Part shown: piece after piece, positions 49,422 through 58,093 of the stretch
How positions within the stretch are numbered: position 1 is the first letter of the stretch
Layout of the letters: the number at the start of each line of letters is the position of its first letter
Assembly (NCBI RefSeq): GCF_007830455.1
Contig: NZ_VLLB01000004.1
Span: forward strand, 124,001 to 188,000
Reading direction: 5' to 3'
From: Pseudoduganella lurida
GTDB lineage: Bacteria; Pseudomonadota; Gammaproteobacteria; Burkholderiales; Burkholderiaceae_D
DNA: 64,000 nucleotides
Translations under genes and position numbers: made by a program
The notes under the pieces: generated by a model
What the model saw: only the letters and a program-made list of their open reading frames with translations
What the model was told of the DNA's origin: nothing
Databases searched by the model: none

Positions 49422-49655
49422 ATGAAAACCGCCTACTTCCTCATTGCCGGCCTCGCGCTGGCCACCGCAGGTGCTGCCTTTGCGGCCGGGTCCGGCGCTG
49501 ACGACGCACCCGCCGCCGCCAGCCAGCCGGCAGCGCACCAGCTCACCCGCGCCGAAGTGCAGGCCCAGGTCATCGAGGCGCGCCGCAACGGCACGCTGAT
49601 CGAGACCGAAGCCGACATGGACATCGCGCAGACCAGGAACCAGCGTTCGCGCTGA
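49422..49655 (+). CDS. Small secreted DUF4148-like protein
   Basis: A 77-residue exported protein: signal peptide AYFLIAGLALATAGAAFA, then LTRAEVQAQVIEARRNGTLIETEADM, the conserved region of the DUF4148 family common in Burkholderiales. AAGGAG lies seven bases before ATG 49422. Function unknown. It is divergent from the acidic protein gene. Confidence 0.8.
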   Translation: MKTAYFLIAGLALATAGAAFAAGSGADDAPAAASQPAAHQLTRAEVQAQVIEARRNGTLIETEADMDIAQTRNQRSR

Positions 49656-50157
49656 GCAGCAACAGGACACGCCCCAGTCGGGCAGGCGGACCGCCGCGGC
49701 GGGCGCCGCCCGGCTGGCGGCAACGATCGGCAAGGGACCGGGCGGCGCACCGACGCCCGCCCGGCCAATGCCACCTTCCAGGGTGACCGCCGCGCGGCAG
49801 TTGGGAACACGGCGGCCGTAACCAATAGTCACCACTGAATTGTCCATGACACGCAGGAGGTGCCGCCCTGCACTTGCCCCGCATGCGGCACTCAATGTTG
49901 TATGCCAGATACAAGCATCGCCATAAAAGCAACATCTGTTCGAGACCTTCCCGGGCCGGCAATCGCTAGCAAATTGCACCCTTATGAATAGCAGGCATTG
50001 CCATGCTTTCGGGACGTTGCAGGCGCAACCCGTGCTGATGAGCGAAGAAGCCCGTTTCGCTTCCGCTGCGCAGCGGCCAGGAAACGCCCCCCACGCGGCC
50101 TGAAGACGCCGCAGGGCGACGGGACCGTGTCCGATGGCTCTTAAAAACAATTTACCT
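49656..50157 (+). other. Gene-free stretch
   Basis: About 500 bp between the DUF4148-like gene and the MarR promoter. Open frames exist on both strands but have no ribosome-binding site, no family similarity and the base composition of non-coding DNA. I see no terminator with a clear T-tract and no repeat. Confidence 0.5.
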
Positions 50158-50177
50158 TTGTGCAACCACTAGTACAA
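50158..50177 (+). promoter_or_regulatory. Candidate MarR operator
   Basis: TTGTGCAACCACTAGTACAA, with TTGT/ACAA outer arms and an ACTAGT centre, 37 bp before the MarR ATG. The position suits autorepression. The symmetry is imperfect, so confidence is limited. Confidence 0.4.
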
Positions 50178-50214
50178 TCTGGTTTTCCGATTTTTATTGC
50201 ACAGGAGTGCGCCG

Positions 50215-50709
50215 ATGAGCAGTTTTGACGCGACCAACCAGCGCCTGCAGAACATCCATACCCGGATTCCGGATTTCCCGGAAGACCTGATGCGCCTGGT
50301 CCGCATGACTTACCACGTGCAGAAACGGATGAAGGACCTGTCCAACGCCGTACTGCGCAAGTACGACCTGGTCGACGCCAGCTACATGGTGCTGGCGGTG
50401 CTGTACGGCTCGGAAAACGAGACTTCCACCGCGTCCACGCTGGGCGAGGCCTGCATGGAAAAACCGGCCAACCTGACCCGCGTGTGCAATGACCTGGAGT
50501 CGCAGGGGCTCGTCTCGCGCGGCAACCGCCCGGGCGACCGCCGCTGCGTGATGATTTCGCTGACGGACACGGGCCGCAAGCTGATCGAACAGGTGATGCC
50601 GGAAGTGTGGACGCGCACCACGCGCGCCTACGACGGATTTACCGCCGAAGAACTGAAGCTGCAGGAAAAGCTGCTGGCCCGCCAGCTGGACAACCTCGAC
50701 ATCACGTAA
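50215..50709 (+). CDS. MarR-family transcriptional regulator
   Basis: A 164-residue winged-helix regulator. STASTLGEACMEKPANLTRVCNDLESQGLV is the recognition region and RGNRPGDRRCVMISLTDTGRK the wing. CAGGAG lies before ATG 50215. The neighbouring genes are not obvious targets. Resistance to, or breakdown of, a phenolic compound is common for the family but nothing here shows it. Confidence 0.9.
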   Translation: MSSFDATNQRLQNIHTRIPDFPEDLMRLVRMTYHVQKRMKDLSNAVLRKYDLVDASYMVLAVLYGSENETSTASTLGEACMEKPANLTRVCNDLESQGLVSRGNRPGDRRCVMISLTDTGRKLIEQVMPEVWTRTTRAYDGFTAEELKLQEKLLARQLDNLDIT

Positions 50710-50772
50710 GCCGCCACCTGGCAGCGCCACGCCCATCCACCATGGCCCCGCCGCATTGCACGGCGCGGCACA

Positions 50773-51909
50773 TTACACTTCCGCCACCTTCCCCGCCATC
50801 TTCGGACGGCGCCGCGGTGCTGCGTCCGACTGCCGCCGCACCAGCGTGAAGTCCATCACGATGTGTTCCGGTTCGGCGGCGCTGCCGTCGCGCTCGGCGC
50901 GGATCTGCCGCACCAGGAACTGGACTGCCGTCTCGGCCATCTGCGCGATCGGCTGGCGCACCGTCGTCAGTTCCGGCCAGATCGTGGTGGCCAGTGCCGT
51001 GTCGTCGAAGCCGGCCACCGTCAGGTCGCCCGGCACGTCCAGGCCCAGCCGGTGTGCGATGGCCACGCTGGCGGCGGCCATGTCGTCGTTGCTGGCGAAG
51101 ATGGCCGTGGGCCGCACGTCCAGTCCCAGCAGCATTTCCGCCGCATCCAGGCCGGAGCGGTAGGTGAACATGCCCTGTGCGATCAGCTCCGGCGCCTCGT
51201 CCGCGCCATGCTCGGCGATGGCGGCCTTGAAGCCTTTCAGCCGGCGTTCGCTGGCCGTCTGGTTCGGGTGACCGATGACGAAACCGATGCGGTGGTGGCC
51301 CAGCGCCACCAGGTGGCTCGTCATGTCGTAGGCGGCCTGGTAGTCGTCGATCGACACGGCGCCCACGCGGCGGTCCGGCTGGCCGCAGGCCACCGTCACG
51401 GCGGGCACATTGGCCTGCGACACCAGCTCGATCAGGCCGCGCGTGTCGCCCAGCGGCGGCGGCAGGATGATGCCGTCGACACCGTTGTCGACCAGGCGGC
51501 GCGTGTGCATTTCCCACGCATCGCCGCCCTCGCAGTTCTCCACCACCAGCTGCACGTTGTTGCTGCTGGCCTGGTTCAGCAGGCCGACCAGGAATTCGCT
51601 CAGGTAGCCGGCGGACGGATTGCTGTACAAGAAACCGATGCGGATGGCGCGTGCCCCGGCCAGGCGCCGCGCCGCCTGGTTCGGCACGTAGTTCAATGCG
51701 GCCACCGCCTCGTCGACCCTGCGGCGCGTGCCGGGGCGCACGTTCGGATCGCCGTTCATCACGCGCGACACGGTCATCGGCGACACGCCGGCCAGCTGCG
51801 CGACATCGGACATGGTGGGCACGCCCGGCTTGGCCAGCCCCGGTTTGCGGCCCGGTGCCGCCGCCGTGCGGACGGATTTGGCGCGCTCTTTCGCCTGTGG
51901 TTTGGTCAT
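50773..51909 (-). CDS. LacI-family transcriptional regulator (GntR/IdnR-like)
   Basis: A 378-residue repressor with an unusual 32-residue Lys/Ala/Pro-rich N-terminal extension before the HTH (TMSDVAQLAGVSPMTVSRVMNG). The ligand domain follows (IGFLYSNPSAGYLSEF, IGFVIGHPNQTASERRL, FASNDDMAAAS, VAGFDDTALATTIWPELTTV). It lies about 1.5 kb upstream of the xylose genes. Its closest style is sugar-acid or pentose repressors, so control of the xyl cluster is plausible but unproven. Confidence 0.88.
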   Translation of the reverse strand: MTKPQAKERAKSVRTAAAPGRKPGLAKPGVPTMSDVAQLAGVSPMTVSRVMNGDPNVRPGTRRRVDEAVAALNYVPNQAARRLAGARAIRIGFLYSNPSAGYLSEFLVGLLNQASSNNVQLVVENCEGGDAWEMHTRRLVDNGVDGIILPPPLGDTRGLIELVSQANVPAVTVACGQPDRRVGAVSIDDYQAAYDMTSHLVALGHHRIGFVIGHPNQTASERRLKGFKAAIAEHGADEAPELIAQGMFTYRSGLDAAEMLLGLDVRPTAIFASNDDMAAASVAIAHRLGLDVPGDLTVAGFDDTALATTIWPELTTVRQPIAQMAETAVQFLVRQIRAERDGSAAEPEHIVMDFTLVRRQSDAAPRRRPKMAGKVAEV

Positions 51910-52085
51910 GGTGTTGTTCTTGTTGGAGATGAAAACGGGCACTGGCGCACGTCGCGAAGGCGCGGCGCTGCCGGCCATTCTAGCACCGGGCCCGGGCCTG
52001 GCTGTTAGCGCAATCAGCTTGCTTCCTGCAATAACGTGGCGCAGCGCTGCCGGCGCTGCGCCTTCGGCCGACCGTCATCGCACCA

Positions 52086-52916
52086 TCAGCGGGCCAGCCG
52101 CATCGCCACGGCGCCGCACGCTATCAGCCCGGCCGCCGCGATACGCCGGCCCGACACGCGTTCGCGCAGCACGTACAAAGCGATCAGTGTCGCGAACAGG
52201 ATCGACGTTTCGCGCAGCGCTGCCACCATCGCCACCGGCGCGCGCGTCATCGCCCACAGGGCCAGGCCATACGACGCCATCGTGCCGCAGCCGCCCGCCA
52301 GCCCGGTGCGCCAGTAGCGCCGGGCATAGGCCGCCAGGCCCCGGCCGGTCCCGGCCACGCCAGGAAGCATGCCCAGCGCCGTCAGCACGAACAGCCACAG
52401 CGTGTAGGCGGCGGGTGCGCCCGAGGCCCGCACGCCGATGCCGTCGACCAGCGTGTAGGCGGCGATGCAGACCGCATTGGCGAGGGCATACGCGCTGCTG
52501 CGCCGCGATGCGCCGCCACCCAGCGTCATGGCCAGCACGCCGCCGCAGATCAGCGCGATCGCCACGCCCTGCCCCGCCGACGGCACCTCGCCCAGCAGCG
52601 GTCCGCTGGCCAGCACGACCAGCAGCGGCGCCGTGCCGCGCATCAGGGGATAGGCCTGGCTCATGTCCCCATGCCGGTAGGCCAGCGCCAGCAGGCGGTA
52701 ATAGACGACCTGGCAGACCGCCGATGCCGCCAGCCACGGCCAGCTCGCCGGTGCCGGCATGCCCGCGAACGGCAGCAGCGGCACGGCCAGCAGCCCCGCC
52801 CCGCTGGTGACCACCACGGTGGACAGCAGCTTGTCCGGCCCCGCCTTGACGAGCGCGTTCCAGGTGGCATGCAGCAGCGCGGCAAGGAGGACGACGGCGA
52901 TGGTCGGACCGGACAT
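52086..52916 (-). CDS. EamA/DMT-family transporter
   Basis: A 276-residue membrane protein with about ten helices in two EamA repeats (IAVVLLAALLHATWNALVKAG opens the first; the second starts near SSAYALANAVCIAAYTLVDG). The substrate is unknown. Family members export amino acids, drugs or metabolites. ATG 52916 begins the first helix. Confidence 0.85.
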   Translation of the reverse strand: MSGPTIAVVLLAALLHATWNALVKAGPDKLLSTVVVTSGAGLLAVPLLPFAGMPAPASWPWLAASAVCQVVYYRLLALAYRHGDMSQAYPLMRGTAPLLVVLASGPLLGEVPSAGQGVAIALICGGVLAMTLGGGASRRSSAYALANAVCIAAYTLVDGIGVRASGAPAAYTLWLFVLTALGMLPGVAGTGRGLAAYARRYWRTGLAGGCGTMASYGLALWAMTRAPVAMVAALRETSILFATLIALYVLRERVSGRRIAAAGLIACGAVAMRLAR

Positions 52917-53042
52917 GGCTTGCAGGAAGAACGGAAAGCGCCCATTCTTCCATGCGTCGCGGGGCTTCACAAGAACTGTCGGGCCAGCCACGCGCCCTGG
53001 ACGGCACTCGATGCGCCGCAAGCCGAACCTGCGCCCAAAAAA

Positions 53043-53262
53043 ATGCGCCCCTGTCGATCATCAGAGATGTTGATTCGCTAAGACAAATACCGCAACGGCC
53101 CGCAGCACGCACCTGCTCACCGAAAAATGCGCTCCTGTCGATCATCAGGGATGTTGACTCGCAAGGACAAATACCGCAACAGCCCGCCGCACGCACCTGC
53201 CCACCGAAAAATGCGCCCCTGTCGATCATCAGAGATGTTGACTCGCTAAGACAAATACCGCA
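53043..53262 (+). repeat. 84-bp tandem repeat, 2.6 copies
   Basis: Copies start at 53043, 53127 and 53211, exactly 84 bp apart, and the third ends after 52 bp. Each starts ATGCGCYCCTGTCGATCATC and continues through GATGTTGACTCG and GACAAATACCGCA. TGTTGACTCGCAAGGACAAA (53152) matches 18 of 20 bases of a block in the exbB-xseA array at 38611. The repeat lies about 170 bp upstream of xylX. Confidence 0.9.
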
Positions 53263-53429
53263 CACTGGCCCATGTTAGCGCTATTCATTTGTACCAGTGC
53301 GATGGTTGGATCACCAGCCAGAGAGGTAAAGCAGCGCAGCAAGGGAAGCAGCAGGATCGCCGGGCCAGCCCGGACCAGATGGGCTTGTACCAACAAACCG
53401 CATCAATAGACCAATAACAGGAGACACAC

Positions 53430-54623
53430 ATGAAAGATGCCCCAGCAGCGGCACTGCTGCCTGCGGATTTGCCGCAGGCATTGCTCGTCGGCCGGGTATG
53501 GCGCAGCGACGTCGACGGCCCCAGCGTCGTTGCCGTGCGCAACGGCGAGGTGTTCGACATCACCCGCCATGCCAGCACCGTTTCCGCACTGTTCGAACGC
53601 GACGACCTGGTCAAGCTGGTGCGCACGGCGCCCGGCGAATCGCTGGGCCGCGTCGAGAAGCTGGTCGAGAATGCGCTGCTGGCGCAACCCGGCGACACGG
53701 TTCCCCGCCTGCTGGCCCCGAACGACCTGCAGGCCATCAAGGCCTGCGGCGTGACGTTTGCCGTCAGCCTGCTCGAACGCGTGATCGAGGAACAGGCCGG
53801 CGGCAATCCGGCGCGCGCCGACCAGCTGCGCGGCGAACTGCTGTCCTCCATCGGTGCCGACCTGTCCAGCATCAAGCCCGGCTCGCCGCAGGCGGAGCAG
53901 CTGAAGCAGGCGTTCATCAAGCGCGGCGCCTGGTCGCAGTACATGGAAGTGGGCATCGGCCCGTATGCGGAAGTGTTCTCCAAGTCGCAGCCGATGTCGG
54001 CGGTGGGCTTCGGCGCGGACGTGGGCCTGCATCCCGAATCGAAATGGAACAACCCCGAGCCGGAGATCGTGCTGGCCGTGGACAGCCGCGGCAAGCCGGT
54101 CGGCGCCACGCTGGGCAACGACGTGAACCTGCGCGACATCGAAGGCCGCAGCGCCCTGCTGCTCGGCAAGGCGAAGGACAACAACGGCTCGACGGCGATC
54201 GGCCCGTTCATCCGCCTGTTCGACGACAGCTTCTCGCTCGACACCGTGCGCAACGCCGAAGTGCGCCTGCTGATCGAAGGCGCGGACGATGCGTTCGAGC
54301 TGGAGGGCGTCAGCCTGATGAAGCAGATCAGCCGCGACCCGCTCGACCTCGTCTCGCAGACCTGCGGCGCGCACCACCAATACCCGGACGGCTTCATGCT
54401 CTTCCTGGGCACGATGTTCTCGCCGATCAAGGACCGCGACGCCAAGGGCGGCGGCTTCACGCACCACAAGGGCGACCGCGTCACGATCGCGAGCCCGGCC
54501 CTCGGTGCCCTGATCAACCACGTCCACCGCAGCGACGAGATCGCGCCCTGGACTTTCGGCGTTCGCGCCCTGTACAGCAACCTCGCGCGCCGCGGCCTGC
54601 TGGACAACTCGACTGGAGAATGA
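53430..54623 (+). CDS. xylX: Fumarylacetoacetase-family sugar-acid dehydratase (XylX-like)
   Basis: A 397-residue protein of the FAH fold. Its metal-binding site is in MEVGIGPYAEVFSK and VGLHPESKWNNPEPEIVLAV (about residues 172-212). It matches the 2-keto-3-deoxy-D-xylonate (or L-arabinonate) dehydratase group that makes alpha-ketoglutarate semialdehyde in the Weimberg pathway. The order of genes, FAH protein, xylose dehydrogenase, lactonase and dehydratase, is that of Caulobacter-type xylXBCD. AGGAGA precedes ATG 53430. Confidence 0.85.
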   Translation: MKDAPAAALLPADLPQALLVGRVWRSDVDGPSVVAVRNGEVFDITRHASTVSALFERDDLVKLVRTAPGESLGRVEKLVENALLAQPGDTVPRLLAPNDLQAIKACGVTFAVSLLERVIEEQAGGNPARADQLRGELLSSIGADLSSIKPGSPQAEQLKQAFIKRGAWSQYMEVGIGPYAEVFSKSQPMSAVGFGADVGLHPESKWNNPEPEIVLAVDSRGKPVGATLGNDVNLRDIEGRSALLLGKAKDNNGSTAIGPFIRLFDDSFSLDTVRNAEVRLLIEGADDAFELEGVSLMKQISRDPLDLVSQTCGAHHQYPDGFMLFLGTMFSPIKDRDAKGGGFTHHKGDRVTIASPALGALINHVHRSDEIAPWTFGVRALYSNLARRGLLDNSTGE

Positions 54624-54626
54624 TGC

Positions 54627-55421
54627 ATGGCTGTTTCCCGTAAACCCCTGGTGTACGCCACCTATCCCGACCTGAAGGACAAGCGGGTCGTCATCACCGG
54701 CGGCGGCACCGGCATCGGCGCGGCCATCGTCGATGCGTACGTCAGGCAGGGCGCGCAGGTCGTGTTCCTCGACATCGCCGACGAAGCCTCGCAGGCACTG
54801 GCCGCCAGCTACACGGACGTGCCGCATGTGCCGCGCTACGTGCGCTGCGACCTGACCGATCTGGAGGCGCTGGCGCAAACGTTTTCAACCATCGAGAAGG
54901 ACATCGGCCCCGTCGAGATCCTGATCAACAACGCCGCCAACGACCATCGCCATGCAGTGGCCGACGTCACGCCGGCCTACTGGGACGACAGCCTGGCCGT
55001 CAACCTGCGCCACCAGTTCTTCTGCGCGCAGGCCGTGGCACCGGGCATGAAGGCCGCGGGCGGCGGCGTGATCCTGAATTTCGGTTCGATCTCGTGGTAC
55101 CTGGCCCTGCCCCAGCTGACCCTGTACATGACGGCCAAGGCCGCCATCGAAGGCCTCACGCGCGGCCTGGCCCGCGACCTCGGTGGCGACGGCATCCGCG
55201 TCAACACGGTGATCCCCGGCTCCATCAAGACGCCGAAGCAGATGGCCATGTGGTACTCGCCGGAAGGCGAAGCGGAGATCCTCGCCTCCCAGCTGCTGCA
55301 CGAGCGCATCGAGCCGGAAGACGTGGCGGCGCTGACGCTGTTCCTGTCCTCCGACAATGCGGCGCGCTGCACGGGCCGCGACTACTTCGTCGACGCCGGC
55401 TGGTACGGGGACGGCAAATGA
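54627..55421 (+). CDS. xylB: NAD-dependent D-xylose 1-dehydrogenase-like SDR
   Basis: A 264-residue short-chain dehydrogenase. YPDLKDKRVVITGGGTGIG (N-terminus), NNAANDHRHAVADVTPAYWD, Ser in NFGSISWYL and YxxxK in YMTAKAA follow the Caulobacter XylB pattern. The ending CTGRDYFVDAGWYG is also typical. It would oxidise xylose (or arabinose) to the lactone. GGAG precedes the ATG, three bases after the xylX stop. Confidence 0.88.
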   Translation: MAVSRKPLVYATYPDLKDKRVVITGGGTGIGAAIVDAYVRQGAQVVFLDIADEASQALAASYTDVPHVPRYVRCDLTDLEALAQTFSTIEKDIGPVEILINNAANDHRHAVADVTPAYWDDSLAVNLRHQFFCAQAVAPGMKAAGGGVILNFGSISWYLALPQLTLYMTAKAAIEGLTRGLARDLGGDGIRVNTVIPGSIKTPKQMAMWYSPEGEAEILASQLLHERIEPEDVAALTLFLSSDNAARCTGRDYFVDAGWYGDGK

Positions 55422-56287
55422 CGACGGCGCCGACGTGCATCTGGCCGCTCGGCGCCACCCTGGGCGAAGGCCCGGTGTGGCATCCGGCGGAAGGGGCGCT
55501 GTACTTCGTCGACATCAAAGGGCACCAACTGCACCGCTGCGATGCCACGGGCGGCGATCGCAAGACCTGGCAGATGCCGGGCGAAGCGGGCTTCGTGCTG
55601 CCGGCGCAGGATGGCGGTTTTATCTGCGGCCTGCCTGGCCGCCTGCTCCATTTCGATCCGGCCACCGAAGCGTTCACGCCAGTCACCACGTTCGAGGCGG
55701 ACCGTCCCGGCAACCGCCTGAACGACGGCGGCGTGGCGCACGATGGCGCGCTGTGGTTCGGCTCGATGGACAATGCCGAGGCAGCCGCCAGCGGCGCGCT
55801 GTACCGCTACGATGGCGCGCTGACGCGGCACGATGACGGCATCGTCATCACCAACGGCCCCGCGTTCTCGCCGGACCGCCAGACCCTCTATCACACCGAC
55901 ACGCTCGGCAAGGTGGTGCACGCGTTCGACGTGCAGCCCGATGGCACGCTGGCCAACAAGCGCGTGTTCGTCACCATCGCCGGCAGCGGCTACCCGGATG
56001 GCACGGCAGTCGACAGCGCCGGTGACGTATGGATCGCGCTGTTCGGCGGCGCCCGCGTCGAGCGTTATTCGCCGGCCGGCGAGCTGCTGGAAGCCGTCCA
56101 GTTCCCGGTACCAAACGTCACGAAGATCGCCTTCGGCGGCCCGGACCTGAAGACCGCGTTCGCCACCACGGCCGCGAAAGGCCTGACGGACGAACAGCTT
56201 GCCGCCGCCCCGCTGGCCGGCGGCCTGTTCGCGTTCGCCGTCGCCACGCCCGGCCTGCCGCAGCACCTGATCAATTTTGGAAAGTGA
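55418..56287 (+). CDS. xylC: SMP-30/gluconolactonase-family sugar lactonase
   Basis: A 289-residue six-bladed propeller lactonase: LGEGPVWHPAEGALYFVDI with the metal-binding Glu, NDGGVAHDGALWFGSM, TNGPAFSPDRQTLYHTDT and YPDGTAVDSAGDVWIALF with the metal Asn/Asp positions. It would open xylono-lactone to xylonate. Its ATG overlaps the xylB stop by four bases. Confidence 0.88.
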   Translation: MTTAPTCIWPLGATLGEGPVWHPAEGALYFVDIKGHQLHRCDATGGDRKTWQMPGEAGFVLPAQDGGFICGLPGRLLHFDPATEAFTPVTTFEADRPGNRLNDGGVAHDGALWFGSMDNAEAAASGALYRYDGALTRHDDGIVITNGPAFSPDRQTLYHTDTLGKVVHAFDVQPDGTLANKRVFVTIAGSGYPDGTAVDSAGDVWIALFGGARVERYSPAGELLEAVQFPVPNVTKIAFGGPDLKTAFATTAAKGLTDEQLAAAPLAGGLFAFAVATPGLPQHLINFGK

Positions 56288-56294
56288 TTTCATC

Positions 56295-58061
56295 ATGACC
56301 CGCCGCTATCGCTCGCAGGACTGGTTCGACAACCCGGACCACATCGACATGACCGCGCTGTACCTGGAGCGCTTCATGAATTACGGGATCACGCCCGCCG
56401 AACTGCGCAGCGGCAAGCCGATCATCGGCATCGCGCAGTCGGGCAGCGACATCAGCCCGTGCAACCGCATCCACCTGGAACTGGCCAAGCGCGTGCGCGA
56501 CGGCATCCGCGATGCGGGCGGCATCCCGATGGAATTCCCGCTCCATCCGATTTTCGAGAACTGCCGCCGCCCCACCGCCGCCATCGACCGCAACCTGGCC
56601 TACATGGGCCTCGTCGAGATCCTGCACGGCTACCCGATCGATGCCGTGGTGCTGACCACCGGCTGCGACAAGACCACGCCATCCCAGCTGATGGCGGCGG
56701 CCACCGTGGACATCCCGGCCATCGTGCTGTCCGGCGGCCCGATGCTCGATGGCTGGCTCGATGGGGAACTGGTCGGCTCTGGCGCGGCGATCTGGAAAGG
56801 CCGCCGCCGCCTGGCCGCCGGCGAGATCGACAACGAGAAATTCCTCGAGATCGCCGCCGCCTCCGCGCCGTCGTCCGGCCACTGCAACACGATGGGCACG
56901 GCATCGACGATGAATGCGATTGCCGAAGCGCTGGGCATGTCGCTGACGGGCTGCTCGGCGATCCCCGCGCCATACCGCGAACGAGGCCAGATGGCCTACG
57001 AGACGGGCCGCCGCATCGTCGCGCTGTGCGAACAGGACATCCGGCCGTCGGCCATCCTGACGCGCGACGCGTTCCTCGATGCGATCGTCACCAATGCGGC
57101 GATCGGCGGCTCCACCAACGCGCAGCAGCACATCATGGCGATGGCGCGCCACGCCGGCGTGGAGATCCGCACCGAAGACTGGATGGAATACGGCCATGAC
57201 GTGCCGCTGCTGCTGAACATGCAGCCTTCCGGCAAATACCTGGGGGAGCGCTTCCACCGCGCCGGCGGCGTGCCGGCCGTGATGTGGGAGCTGCAGCAGA
57301 ACGGCCTGCTGCGTTCCGACCGCCTGACCGTCACGGGCCGCACGATGGCCGAGAACCTGGAAGGCAAGGAAACCAACGACCGCGAGATGGTATGGCCGTT
57401 CGCCGCGCCGCTGAAGGAAAAGGCCGGCTTCTTCGTCCTGTCCGGCAACCTGTTCGATTTCGCGATCATGAAGACCTCCGTGATCTCGGACGAGTTCCGC
57501 GCCCGCTACCTGAGCCACCCGGGCCAGGAAGGCGTGTTCGAATGCCGCGCCATCGTGTTCGACGGCTCGGACGACTACCACAAGCGCATCAACGATCCGG
57601 CACTGAACATCGACGAGGACTGCATCCTGGTAATCCGCGGCGCCGGCCCGATCGGCTGGCCCGGCTCAGCCGAAGTCGTCAACATGCAGCCGCCCGATGC
57701 CCTCATCAAGCGGGGCGTGAAGAACCTGCCGACCCTGGGCGATGGCCGCCAGTCCGGCACGTCCGACAGCCCGTCGATCCTGAACGCCTCGCCGGAATCG
57801 GCCGTGGGCGGCGGTCTCGCCTGGATCCGCACCGGCGACACCGTGCGCATCGACCTGAACGCGGGCAGGTGCGACATGCTCGTCGATGACGCGGAGATCG
57901 AACGCCGCAAGGGCGACGGCATCCCGGCCTTCCCGGCCAGCCAGACGCCCTGGCAGCAGCTGTACCGCTCGACGGTGGGCCAGATGAAGGATGGCGCCTG
58001 CATGGAGTTCGCGCTGGACTACCGCGGCGTGGCCAACACGCTGCCGCGCCACAACCACTGA
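56295..58061 (+). CDS. xylD: IlvD/Edd-family D-xylonate dehydratase
   Basis: A 588-residue Fe-S dehydratase. Cluster and Mg-site motifs are QSGSDISPCNRIH, TTGCDKTTPSQLMAA and SSGHCNTMGTASTMN, and the C-terminal GRQSGTSDSPSILNASPE carries the catalytic Ser region. It would convert xylonate to 2-keto-3-deoxyxylonate. ATG 56295 follows xylC by seven bases. A TTG six codons upstream also keeps the frame open. Confidence 0.9.
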   Translation: MTRRYRSQDWFDNPDHIDMTALYLERFMNYGITPAELRSGKPIIGIAQSGSDISPCNRIHLELAKRVRDGIRDAGGIPMEFPLHPIFENCRRPTAAIDRNLAYMGLVEILHGYPIDAVVLTTGCDKTTPSQLMAAATVDIPAIVLSGGPMLDGWLDGELVGSGAAIWKGRRRLAAGEIDNEKFLEIAAASAPSSGHCNTMGTASTMNAIAEALGMSLTGCSAIPAPYRERGQMAYETGRRIVALCEQDIRPSAILTRDAFLDAIVTNAAIGGSTNAQQHIMAMARHAGVEIRTEDWMEYGHDVPLLLNMQPSGKYLGERFHRAGGVPAVMWELQQNGLLRSDRLTVTGRTMAENLEGKETNDREMVWPFAAPLKEKAGFFVLSGNLFDFAIMKTSVISDEFRARYLSHPGQEGVFECRAIVFDGSDDYHKRINDPALNIDEDCILVIRGAGPIGWPGSAEVVNMQPPDALIKRGVKNLPTLGDGRQSGTSDSPSILNASPESAVGGGLAWIRTGDTVRIDLNAGRCDMLVDDAEIERRKGDGIPAFPASQTPWQQLYRSTVGQMKDGACMEFALDYRGVANTLPRHNH

Positions 58062-58093
58062 TCTGTCAACTACCAAAAAAATAACGGAGACCC

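Noticed and set aside
49407..50165. 252-codon minus-strand frame over the DUF4148-like gene and the following gap
   Set aside because: No ribosome-binding site, Arg/Cys-rich low-quality translation, and it overlaps a gene with a clear signal peptide and ribosome-binding site.
53043..53262. CRISPR array
   Set aside because: The 84-bp units are contiguous with no unique spacers, and no cas genes are present.
53285..54878. Minus-strand open frames opposite xylX and xylB
   Set aside because: Shadows of the plus-strand FAH and SDR genes, whose motifs are complete.
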